Made by a program: the position numbers and the translations under genes. From positions 1 through 22,522 of the IMG/VR virus record IMGVR_UViG_3300006805_002715: a stretch of DNA of 22,522 nucleotides; one strand, 5' to 3'. Below are positions 16,115-22,354 of the stretch, piece after piece; the stretch's first letter is position 1; each line of letters begins with the position of its first letter. The notes beneath the pieces were generated by a model. That model was not told the DNA's origin. It worked only from the letters and a program-made list of their open reading frames with translations, and ran no database searches. The stretch comes from a virus.

Positions 16115-16374
16115 GGTCGCACCGGTTTGCATGACGTTGTGGGGTGATCGCATCGCCGCATGGCGTCAGTGATCGGGGCACGCTCACCCGCATAGTCACA
16201 TACGGCACACACGAGCTGCCATGCCCACGCTCCGCGACGCCCTAGACCAAACCACTCGCGCCAACTCAACCCATCACGCGACATGATGCTGTGCCACGGG
16301 CGCTCGGCCCATGTCTGTTGACCAATGCCAACCCATCGGCGATAACTCGCACGCCACCGTCGATATACGCTCAC
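16111..16374 (-). CDS. Small Trp- and Cys-rich protein
   Basis: This 87-residue protein opens with GTG in a GTGA overlap with the portal stop (16371-16374) and closes in another GTGA overlap with the next gene. It has eight Trp in its first 52 residues (YRRWRASYRRWVG, RRGAWAWQ) and four Cys in a C-x2-C...C-x6-C arrangement (C56, C59, C75, C82), with a His at 77, consistent with a small zinc site. It is very basic. No family is recognised. Two coupling overlaps make the gene itself convincing. It may act with the Cys-rich neighbour that follows. Confidence 0.65.
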   Translation of the reverse strand: MSVYRRWRASYRRWVGIGQQTWAERPWHSIMSRDGLSWREWFGLGRRGAWAWQLVCAVCDYAGERAPITDAMRRCDHPTTSCKPVRP

Positions 16375-18425
16375 TGCGGCCCCACTTTCGGCCCCGACCG
16401 TTCGCCCGTGCGGTCGGCGGCATGTTGGTCAATCGTTGGCACCTTATTCGCGGCCCCACCATGCGGCAACTGCGGGAACATCTGCCCGATGGTCTGCCCC
16501 ATCTGCACCGCGCCGTCGCTGATTGGCGTGCCGTTCGCTTTGAGCAATTCCTCAACCACCGGGAACTGCGGAGCCATCGGCGACAAGTCCATCCCCGTGA
16601 TCGACACGCTCATCTTCGGGCGATCGGGCGGCGGTTGCGGCGGCTGGGCGACTACGACGCGGCCTGGATCAAGGTGGAACTTCTGCGCCAACATCCGATC
16701 CAACTCAATGCGATTGAAATTGGGATCGTTCGCCGCGAGATTGTAGAGACGCAAGAACAACTCGCGCTCCTGTGAGGCATCCATCCGGATGGTCGAATCG
16801 GGACGCGCCTCAAACCGGAACAGCCCCTGAATCGCGGTCTTGTTCCACTGCGTCAGCACTTCGGCCCCATCCGGCCCGAGCATCGGCACAAAGTCGGCCT
16901 CATCGGCAAACTGCTGCATGAGCGAGAAAACCTTCTCGGATCCGCGCACATACCACCGCAGCACCTTCGCCCGTTCGGCACTCAGGCGCGAGTCGGTATT
17001 GTTCTGCATGATCGTGGCTTCGGTCGCCGTCTGCGCGTCGGTCGCTGTGCCGTTCTGATTCGCGCCGAGTGCCCACTCGCGGGCAATGTCGCGCTCAATG
17101 ATGTCTTGGAACGTGAAATTCTCACGCGGGAAACCGCTTTGCTGGACGCTCCCGATAATCTGGTTGCCGTCGCCCAGTAGCGGAATGATGCCTTGAATCT
17201 CGCCCTTTTCGAGGCGCTCAATCGTGGCCTTTGCTGATGGGTCGACCGACGTATTCACCCAGCGCAACGGCAGATTGCGTCGGCGCTGCTGCACCATCTG
17301 CGACCGCGAGAGCGATAACTCATCGACCTGTGCCCGGCTCATCGAACAATCAGACGGCGGGTAGGGATCGTCGCTCACATAGCGCAACGTCAGAATGTGA
17401 ATCGGATTACCGCGCATGCCGGCGACGACACGTCCACGCTTGTCGAGCACCTGGTAGGGCGAATCCCGATGCACGATGATCCGCGCCTGTGACCGATCGG
17501 CACGGCTCCCGCCGCGTCCCATCGCCAAAATCAACTGCGTGTAGCGTTCGGGGTCGGTGGCGTCCACGCGGTAGACGCTCGACTTATACCAGACCTCAAT
17601 CGCCCGGACCATGTTCGGCGTGGCCTGCTGGTCAGGGTCAGTCGTCAGTCGGTTGTCGTCCTGCGAGACCGTCGCGGCTTCGTAGTCGACGCCGTAGCGT
17701 GCCTTGAACGTGTCTTTGTCCGTCAGCACTTCGCGCCACAGATACGGCGCTTGGTCGTAGTCGGACCCGGTAAACGACGCCGGAATGCCGACCTTCATCG
17801 GCGTTTCGCGCTCCCAGAAATACGACTCGCGGATGATGTTCGGGAGACGGTTCACCAGCGGTTCGCCCGTCTCCGGGTCCACCGCCGGCCGCTGTGCCGG
17901 TTGGCCGTCTGGCCCCAGCATTGGTTGGCCCGTAAACTCATCCGTGACGGGCTCCATCACCGGCTCTTCGATATCCGGCCCACGGAAGCACTCGTAGCCA
18001 ATGACGCTGACACCGAGACCGGCCGGGCAAATCAAATCCGTGAGGATCTGATCGACCGTCGCCATCACATTGATGTCGTAGTTCAGCTTGTAATTGATGA
18101 CCGCTTGGGCCAACGGCGCGGCCTGCACATCATCGACGCGCTTGGCCTGCAACTGCAATTCGGGTGACTGGAAGAACAGCAGCGCCTTTTTGGCTTCCGT
18201 GTTCGCGTAGTCAATATTGACGTTGATCGTCTCGCGGCCAGAAATGCCAAACTTCGTGAGACTGGCCCCCGTCGCGTTCTTGTAGCGCCGGATGTTCTCT
18301 TTCCAGAGCGGTTCTTTCTTCTTCCGCAGCGTCTCATCGCGCTGAATGGCGCTCACCCACGCCGTCAATGACCCCGCGCCCTCTTCCGGCAGCGGCAACA
18401 GTCCCAGATCGTCGGGCGCATCCAT
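16371..18425 (-). CDS. Portal protein
   Basis: This 684-residue protein follows the large terminase and fits podovirus-type portals (about 500-750 residues). The N-terminal region has a helix RKKKEPLWKENIRRYKNATG (about 36-55), then strand-loop-helix INVNIDYANTEAKKALLFF. The middle holds an acidic Pro-rich insert (about 155-200, GPDGQPAQRPAVDPETG). A long helical clip/stem region spans about 370-520 (DELSLSRSQMVQQRR, then TDAQTATEATIMQNN, then ERAKVLRWYVRGSEKVFSLMQQ). The C-terminus is Pro-rich (PPQPPPDRPK) and helical. Portals form the 12-mer ring at one capsid vertex through which DNA enters and leaves. The ATG at 18425 has no clear Shine-Dalgarno sequence, and palindrome B begins ten bases upstream. 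Confidence 0.92.
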   Translation of the reverse strand: MDAPDDLGLLPLPEEGAGSLTAWVSAIQRDETLRKKKEPLWKENIRRYKNATGASLTKFGISGRETINVNIDYANTEAKKALLFFQSPELQLQAKRVDDVQAAPLAQAVINYKLNYDINVMATVDQILTDLICPAGLGVSVIGYECFRGPDIEEPVMEPVTDEFTGQPMLGPDGQPAQRPAVDPETGEPLVNRLPNIIRESYFWERETPMKVGIPASFTGSDYDQAPYLWREVLTDKDTFKARYGVDYEAATVSQDDNRLTTDPDQQATPNMVRAIEVWYKSSVYRVDATDPERYTQLILAMGRGGSRADRSQARIIVHRDSPYQVLDKRGRVVAGMRGNPIHILTLRYVSDDPYPPSDCSMSRAQVDELSLSRSQMVQQRRRNLPLRWVNTSVDPSAKATIERLEKGEIQGIIPLLGDGNQIIGSVQQSGFPRENFTFQDIIERDIAREWALGANQNGTATDAQTATEATIMQNNTDSRLSAERAKVLRWYVRGSEKVFSLMQQFADEADFVPMLGPDGAEVLTQWNKTAIQGLFRFEARPDSTIRMDASQERELFLRLYNLAANDPNFNRIELDRMLAQKFHLDPGRVVVAQPPQPPPDRPKMSVSITGMDLSPMAPQFPVVEELLKANGTPISDGAVQMGQTIGQMFPQLPHGGAANKVPTIDQHAADRTGERSGPKVGPQ

Positions 18426-18434
18426 TGCCGGATA

Positions 18435-18452
18435 GTGTCAACGAATTGACAC
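18435..18452. promoter_or_regulatory. Palindrome GTGTCAACGAATTGACAC, operator candidate (site B)
   Basis: Seven-base arms GTGTCAA and TTGACAC flank a four-base centre. It lies in the 49-base gap between the terminase stop (18475) and the portal ATG (18425), covering the place where a ribosome-binding site would normally be. It shares the GTGTCA-N6-TGACAC frame with site A. Confidence 0.6.
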
Positions 18453-18455
18453 GCA

Positions 18456-18473
18456 ATGTCAAATCATTGACGC
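18456..18473. promoter_or_regulatory. Imperfect palindrome ATGTCAAATCATTGACGC, operator candidate (site C)
   Basis: GTCAA and TTGAC arms surround a four-base centre in the same 18-bp frame as sites A and B. It begins 21 bp from the start of site B, two helical turns, so dimers on both sites would sit on the same face of DNA. It ends one base before the terminase stop codon. Confidence 0.5.
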
Positions 18474-18474
18474 T

Positions 18475-20070
18475 TTACCACGTCGATTCTGCCGCCGCGC
18501 TCCGTGCCGCCGCCAACGCCGCGCCCATCGTGCCCGCTTCCGGTTCCGGATCGGCAACGATCGTCGGCGCACTCCGACTATGCGCCCCGTAGCGGAACGT
18601 ATCGAGCGCATGGTCGTCGGGATCGTCGATATCCTCGGCATTGTTCGCCGCGCTCATCACCCGCCCCACCGACCGCACGAGATAGTGACAATCGGGCGAC
18701 ACCGTCACCCACGGCACAGCCGGTTCAAGCCCACGCACCGGACCCATCAGCGCATGGAGACGATTCCACCCGAGCACGCGGTCATTCTTCGCCTTGACGA
18801 GGCCATACATCCCGGCTTTCATCAACGACTCGGCAATCGTCTCGCCCGTCTGCTGCGAGGTCTGCCACATCGCCGGATCAGCCGCCGTATACCGCATCTG
18901 CCCCGGCGTAATCCCCAGCTCTCGGTCAATCTCGGCCACGCCCACCGCCACCTCGGCCGGATCGCGGTCCTTGAACTTCCACTCCCGCGCCACATGCAAT
19001 CGGCCATCGGGCAAGCACGCCCACCACAGCACCACGCCCCACGCCACGCGGCCCCAATCCATCGACCGAAACCACGACAACCCATCGGTCAACGGCAGGT
19101 CCACGACGTGATACGGACGCCCGTCCACCATCGGACGCCACCGTCCGAAAAACATCCCCGGCACGACGTCCCAATTCCCGTGACGTAACTGCTCATACCG
19201 ATCGGCACTCAGAAACGCGAGCGACGTTTCGTAATTGCTATCAAGGTAGGGATTATCCTCCAACGTCGCCGGCACATACGCCCACTGCGACGGGTTATAC
19301 AACTCGCGGAACTTCGGCGCGAAATGCTCCCACTCGGGCGCATGGTTAATGAACAAGTCCTTAATGAGCTGCGCCGAAGGGCCACCAGGATTCGTCGCAA
19401 AGAAACACCACGGCCCCCCCGCCGCCTTAATCGCCTCGGTCGACGGCCCATTTGACCCACGCGCACGGGTCGTTAACTCCGGGATCAACAGCGGATTCAA
19501 CGTGGTCGCCTCATCGACGAAAATCTCGTCATACTCGGTCGACAGCAACCGCTGCAAGTCGTCCATGTCATCCGCATAGCCCGCGAAAATGTCCGACGTG
19601 ACCCCGCTCGGATGCCGAATCACCAAATGCTTCTCCGACACCCGCCAATCGCAATCGACCCCCAGCTTTTGCATCTCCGCCACTTCGCCGGGAAACTTGC
19701 TCAGGTGCGTCTTCTTCAACTCCTCTAACGACTTGCGAATCAGCAACCCCTGGTAGCCCGGATACGCCAACGCATGACGCCACAACCGCCCCTTGCGCCC
19801 ATACATCGACTTCGATCCACCCGCGGCGCCCCCAAACGTCACATACCGCGCCCGCAACTCATCAACCGAGACCTGAATCGGTAACGGCAACCACCACCAG
19901 CCGCTGCCCTTTCCCTGCTTCCGCTTGTCCTTCGGCGCAAACCGTATCCCATACGCCATCTGACGCTGACGACACGCCGACGTCTCGCACCACCACATCC
20001 CCGAATGCGACAACATCCGCCCACGGCACCACAAACACCGCACCGAGGGATGCGCGTCACCGTCCTGCAT
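18475..20070 (-). CDS. terL: Large terminase subunit (ATPase-nuclease) with N-terminal zinc ribbon
   Basis: This 531-residue protein is the DNA-packaging motor. The ATPase domain shows a Walker A motif GAAGGSKS (residues 81-88), a Walker B motif DEIFVDEA (181-188, with D186 and catalytic E187) and a coupling motif TNPGG (226-230). The C-terminal RNase H-like nuclease shows three acidic clusters: SMDWG (D338), ADPA (D398) and DDPDDHALD (485-490). In front of the ATPase is an extra segment with C12-x2-C15 and C28-x4-C33, a four-Cys zinc ribbon that most TerL proteins lack. The ATG at 20070 shares its A with the stop of the small upstream gene (TAATG). Starting later would remove the Cys pairs. 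Confidence 0.95.
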   Translation of the reverse strand: MQDGDAHPSVRCLWCRGRMLSHSGMWWCETSACRQRQMAYGIRFAPKDKRKQGKGSGWWWLPLPIQVSVDELRARYVTFGGAAGGSKSMYGRKGRLWRHALAYPGYQGLLIRKSLEELKKTHLSKFPGEVAEMQKLGVDCDWRVSEKHLVIRHPSGVTSDIFAGYADDMDDLQRLLSTEYDEIFVDEATTLNPLLIPELTTRARGSNGPSTEAIKAAGGPWCFFATNPGGPSAQLIKDLFINHAPEWEHFAPKFRELYNPSQWAYVPATLEDNPYLDSNYETSLAFLSADRYEQLRHGNWDVVPGMFFGRWRPMVDGRPYHVVDLPLTDGLSWFRSMDWGRVAWGVVLWWACLPDGRLHVAREWKFKDRDPAEVAVGVAEIDRELGITPGQMRYTAADPAMWQTSQQTGETIAESLMKAGMYGLVKAKNDRVLGWNRLHALMGPVRGLEPAVPWVTVSPDCHYLVRSVGRVMSAANNAEDIDDPDDHALDTFRYGAHSRSAPTIVADPEPEAGTMGAALAAARSAAAESTW

Positions 20071-20273
20071 TACGTAAACACCCTACGCGGCGAGTGGAAC
20101 GATTCTTCCAAAAATCGAGAAAGAAACCGCAGAGCTTCGTGTGTAATCATTAAAGTGTTTATATGCCCATGTCGATACGCCCGACTTAACTTCCGGCGCG
20201 TGTGATTCGACGGGCGACGACTGCGACCCGCATATGGACGCTGATACATGCCTGCATGACACCGACCAGTCAC
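20070..20273 (-). CDS. Small basic protein translationally coupled to terL
   Basis: This 67-residue protein is identified mainly by its junctions: it begins at GTG in a GTGA overlap with the preceding gene (20270-20273) and ends with TAATG shared with terL at 20070. The sequence is basic (RSRRPSNHTRRKLSRAYRHGH, residues about 18-38) and ends with an amphipathic helix (HEALRFLSRFLEESF). A later ATG at 20249 would give 59 residues. The DNA is less GC-rich than its neighbours. The size, charge and coupling to terL would suit a DNA-binding packaging cofactor, but no family is recognised. Confidence 0.5.
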   Translation of the reverse strand: MTGRCHAGMYQRPYAGRSRRPSNHTRRKLSRAYRHGHINTLMITHEALRFLSRFLEESFHSPRRVFT

Positions 20274-20503
20274 CGAAACTGCCCGTCCCACACCGTCGGA
20301 AATAGCCGCGCCTTCGCCGCCGCGACAGACTCCGGCGTCTTCTCCGTAAACGCCACACAGGAAAACGGCACGCCATCCACCATCATCGGCATCACGACCT
20401 CACCCATCTGAGGGTGCAGACACCGCGTCGAGACACCATACGACCGCATCAACGACCCGGCCCACACGCACGACCCGCATGAGCGAATAGGATTGTCAGG
20501 CAT
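20270..20503 (-). CDS. Small four-Cys protein at the head of the packaging operon
   Basis: This 77-residue protein (MPDNPIRSCGSCVWAG...) has C9-x2-C12, C28 (TRCLHPQ) and C49 (FSCVAF), a plausible single zinc site, and an alanine-rich C-terminal helix. The ATG at 20503 is preceded by GGGGTGA at good spacing. The frame is open further upstream, to an ATG at 20665, but that part runs through hairpins and a T/A-rich leader and does not read like protein. The stop overlaps the next gene by GTGA. No family is recognised. The Cys pattern is shared in style with other small proteins of this operon. Confidence 0.65.
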   Translation of the reverse strand: MPDNPIRSCGSCVWAGSLMRSYGVSTRCLHPQMGEVVMPMMVDGVPFSCVAFTEKTPESVAAAKARLFPTVWDGQFR

Positions 20504-20693
20504 TACAGCTTCACCCCGAGACGCTTGCTTCTGTTTGGTAATCGTCCGATCCACGACCACGCCTCCGTCTGCCAAAAATCTTAGCACACAAATCCAGTGC
20601 GGAACTGGGGTCCCCCCTTTTTGTCTTTGATCTGGTTGGGACCCTTTGGTCCCGTCCTGCTGCACGGCGCGATGTCACTGCTAGATTAACGCA
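20504..20693 (-). promoter_or_regulatory. Leader region with a GGGACC/GGTCCC hairpin
   Basis: If transcription starts near 20695, this is an untranslated leader of about 190 bases. It contains a six-base stem GGGACC-CTTT-GGTCCC at 20638-20653, a smaller inverted repeat CCAGT-GCGGA-ACTGG at 20594-20608, and a run of C and T between them. Neither hairpin is followed by a T run on the minus strand, so termination is not indicated. A structured leader or protein-binding RNA is possible. Confidence 0.35.
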
Positions 20694-20711
20694 GCGTCAA
20701 AATTATGACGC
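20694..20711. promoter_or_regulatory. Palindrome GCGTCAAAATTATGACGC, operator candidate (site D)
   Basis: Six-base arms GCGTCA and TGACGC flank six A/T bases. The frame is the same 18 bp as sites A to C (G-Y-GTCA-N6-TGAC-R-C). It covers the -10 box of a candidate leftward promoter, which is where a repressor operator would be expected. Confidence 0.5.
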
Positions 20712-20730
20712 ACATAGAACGCAAACGCAA
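20702..20730 (-). promoter_or_regulatory. Candidate leftward promoter for the packaging/head operon
   Basis: On the minus strand TTGCGT (20725-20730) and CATAAT (20702-20707) are separated by 17 bases. The -10 box matches five of six consensus positions, the -35 box only three. No better leftward promoter was seen in the gap upstream of the operon. The start would be near 20695. Confidence 0.35.
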
Positions 20731-20968
20731 CAACATCCTGTGAGAAAAATAGGCGCAGAGTGGAACAGCCACAGCCGCGCCCGTGGGTCCCTGCCGGGTT
20801 CGCGCCCCCGATTTGACGGGGTGGGGGTGTGCTTCGCCGCGCCGTCGTGCGGTCGCCGCGAGTCGATGCGCACTGGCCCGGCCCCAAGCCGAGGCCGTGC
20901 GTCATGCGTCGGCGCGCTGGGTGAGCATCACGCCACGCGCTAATGCGACGTGGCATGTGCTCGGATTG
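20731..20968. other. Intergenic stretch with no supportable gene
   Basis: This GC-rich stretch has short open frames on both strands, but their products are Arg/Pro/Gly-rich with no ribosome sites, and none overlaps a neighbouring gene in the coupled style used elsewhere. I see no tRNA, terminator or clear repeat apart from a GGGTCCC motif near 20784. Confidence 0.5.
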
Positions 20969-21064
20969 CGCTGATTATGCGATAGGGCGGGATATCGCCG
21001 TAACTTACTGACAGAGTTACACTTACGCTGATAATGGCCTAGTTAACAGAAGTGCCATTATCAG
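20969..21064. repeat. CTGATWATG repeat and inverted-repeat cluster, possible packaging or operator site
   Basis: CGCTGATTATG (20969-20979) and CGCTGATAATG (21026-21036) are direct copies 57 bp apart. The second forms a perfect 11-bp inverted repeat, CTGATAATGGC (21028-21038) with GCCATTATCAG (21054-21064), separated by 15 bases that contain the palindrome GTTAAC (21042-21047). A further GTAAC...GTTAC pair lies at 21000-21020. The cluster begins 31 bp past the stop of the helix-turn-helix gene and is AT-richer than its surroundings. It could be a binding site of that protein (pac- or cosB-like), or an operator. Confidence 0.5.
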
Positions 21065-21094
21065 ACATTGATCGTTTTGGGCGCAAGAAACCAC

Positions 21095-21634
21095 TCACTT
21101 TTCGTTAGTGATGACTTTCGCCTCAGCAAACGGGTCAGCGCCGTCAACGTTCACGACGCTCGTGCCAGTGCCGACCTGGATAATGATGGGCGACACGGGC
21201 GCTTGTTCTTGCGCGACCACTCCGGCCGCGGCTAGCCAATCTTTCGCTGGGCGATGGTCGCCTTTACGTGCCGCGATGGGCACAGCCTTGAGCCACTCAG
21301 AGGCCACTTTTCCTGCTTTCGCGTGAATAAGAAGGCGAGCGGCGTCTACGGTTGGCCGGTATCGGTTGGCGAGGTGTGAGATGGCGGGTTGTGAGCATCC
21401 AACGAGTTTGGCGATTTCTCGTTGTGTGACGCCTTCGGCAATTAGGGTGAGCGCCCTATTACGTTGAGCGACGGTGAGCTTACGGTAGGCGAGTCGTCCT
21501 TCTTCGTCTTGATAATCTTCAGGTGCGTCAAAATTAGAGTTTTGAGCGGTCAAAATCTGAGTCGTTGGAAGGTCAGGATCATGGCCTGCGGCGCCTGGTA
21601 TTTGGGTGGGTGCTGGTGTGGGTGTGTCGCTCAT
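21095..21634 (-). CDS. Helix-turn-helix protein, small terminase subunit candidate
   Basis: This 179-residue protein has a Pro/Thr-rich N-terminus and a clear helix-turn-helix at about residues 55-92 (NRALTLIAEGVTQREIAKLVGCSQ, split across the two helices). A helical region follows (AARLLIHAKAGKVASEWLKAV, about 98-118) that may oligomerise, then a beta-prone tail (IIIQVGTGTSVVNVDG). Small terminase subunits share this order: DNA-binding HTH, oligomerisation helices and a tail that contacts TerL. It is the only such gene near terL. A plain transcriptional regulator is the main alternative. There is no Shine-Dalgarno sequence; see the -10 element upstream. Confidence 0.65.
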   Translation of the reverse strand: MSDTPTPAPTQIPGAAGHDPDLPTTQILTAQNSNFDAPEDYQDEEGRLAYRKLTVAQRNRALTLIAEGVTQREIAKLVGCSQPAISHLANRYRPTVDAARLLIHAKAGKVASEWLKAVPIAARKGDHRPAKDWLAAAGVVAQEQAPVSPIIIQVGTGTSVVNVDGADPFAEAKVITNEK

Positions 21635-21640
21635 GTGTGG

Positions 21641-21649
21641 ATGATAGCA
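21641..21649 (-). promoter_or_regulatory. Extended -10 promoter element, leaderless start candidate
   Basis: On the minus strand TGC-TATCAT carries a TGn extension and a five-of-six -10 box (21641-21646). The initiating A of the ATG at 21634 is seven bases downstream of the box, where transcription would start. No -35 box is visible. This would give an mRNA without a leader, in agreement with the missing ribosome site. Confidence 0.4.
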
Positions 21650-21682
21650 GGACGGTCAAGGTCGGGCCGGTGGCACGCGGGT

Positions 21683-21709
21683 CGGCGCGATGCGCCGTGA
21701 TCTTTTTTT
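21683..21709 (+). terminator. Short GC hairpin followed by seven T
   Basis: CGGCGC (21683-21688) and GCGCCG (21692-21697) form a six-base stem with a GAT loop; TGATC and then seven T follow on the plus strand. It is shaped like a rho-independent terminator, but no plus-strand gene lies before it, so it may instead stop antisense transcription. On the minus strand it sits upstream of the HTH gene's -10 box. Confidence 0.35.
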
Positions 21710-21729
21710 CGTTGGTCTTGCTAATTTTG

Positions 21730-21759
21730 TTGACACCTTCTCGGGGAGACGTGTATATT
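21730..21759 (+). promoter_or_regulatory. Sigma70-type promoter for the plus-strand genes
   Basis: A perfect -35 box TTGACA (21730-21735) and a -10 box TATATT (21754-21759, five of six) are separated by 18 bases. Transcription should start near 21766, about 42 bases before the first plus-strand ATG. The -35 box extends to TTGACAC, the same as half of the 18-bp palindromes, but the other half-site is missing. Confidence 0.7.
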
Positions 21760-21807
21760 GAGTTCATCGGGCGACGGTGCCCGGTGCGTATCTGGGAGGA
21801 TACAGAC

Positions 21808-22041
21808 ATGACAGCACAGACTAAGCAGACTATGTATTTCGTGGTTCCGGCGGAAGGCCACTACGGCGATTCGAGCCGGGTGATGTCGGCACATCGCACA
21901 CTCTCAGCGGCACGTCGAGCATCGGGCACGGGCTACGTGGTGCGCGAGGGAGGGCTGAAGCGAGGCGATGTGTGGATGCGCGTCTATAGCGAGACGTATC
22001 GTGAGATGGCGCTCGTGACGATTGAGGTGAGCAATGACTGA
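21808..22041 (+). CDS. Small plus-strand protein of unknown function
   Basis: This 77-residue protein begins at ATG 21808 with GGGAGGA at good spacing (21794-21800), downstream of the strong promoter at 21730. The sequence alternates strand-like and helical parts: MYFVVPAEGHYGD, then a basic helix (SAHRTLSAARRAS), then GYVVREGGLKRGDVWMRVYSET and a final strand (LVTIEV). Divergence from the structural operon and its own promoter suggest early or constitutive expression. No DNA-binding motif is certain and no family is recognised. It is one of only two plus-strand genes in the window with good support. Confidence 0.65.
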   Translation: MTAQTKQTMYFVVPAEGHYGDSSRVMSAHRTLSAARRASGTGYVVREGGLKRGDVWMRVYSETYREMALVTIEVSND

Positions 22042-22261
22042 GCACATTGAAAGCGCGATTCACACGGCCAAGTTTACGGTGGACTCGTTGCGCGATGCCT
22101 TGAAGCTGGCCACGGCGGTCGAAGCGTCGATGATCCTCTTGCCGATGATTGAGGCCCAGGTTGCCATCTTGCGCGACTTGGAGCGATGGCACGGGGCACG
22201 GTCAGAGGACGCGAACGCGGACGCGGTGACGTTGGTGCGGAGAGCCGCGCATCGTTCTTAG
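22034..22261 (+). CDS. Small helical plus-strand protein, coupled to the preceding gene
   Basis: This 75-residue protein starts at ATG 22034, eight bases inside the end of the preceding gene, with GAGG six bases before the start. It is helical throughout: IESAIHTAKFTVDSLRDALKL, then VEASMILLPMIEAQVAILRDLERW, and then a less ordered basic end. The pattern suggests a two-helix hairpin, possibly dimeric. Overlap implies co-translation with the 77-residue protein, so the two may act together. No family is recognised. Confidence 0.6.
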   Translation: MTEHIESAIHTAKFTVDSLRDALKLATAVEASMILLPMIEAQVAILRDLERWHGARSEDANADAVTLVRRAAHRS

Positions 22262-22354
22262 GTCCACTATGGAAGACAACCGCACGCTGTAACGCCTCGT
22301 CGCGTGACAGTCACGGCACTCCCGTTGTGATGACGGTGCGTGCCCGTGTGTCGT

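Noticed and set aside
18426-18452. SP6-like promoter string TGACACTAT before the portal gene
   Set aside because: Nine bases match the SP6 RNA polymerase promoter, but they are explained by the right arm of palindrome B plus adjacent bases. The other palindromes lack the extension, and no phage RNA polymerase gene is visible.
18435-18473. TTGACA strings in sites B and C as sigma70 -35 boxes
   Set aside because: No acceptable -10 box lies 15-19 bases downstream on either strand. The hexamers are better explained as palindrome arms.
20594-20653. Hairpins near 20600-20653 as rho-independent terminators
   Set aside because: Neither stem is followed by a T run in a suitable place on either strand; the run of five T at 20618-20622 on the plus strand follows an unstable stem.
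20681-20956. Ninety-one-codon frame on the minus strand in the large intergenic region
   Set aside because: It has no ribosome site and no coupling to neighbours, its product is rich in Arg/Pro/Gly, and it runs through the operator-like palindrome at 20694.
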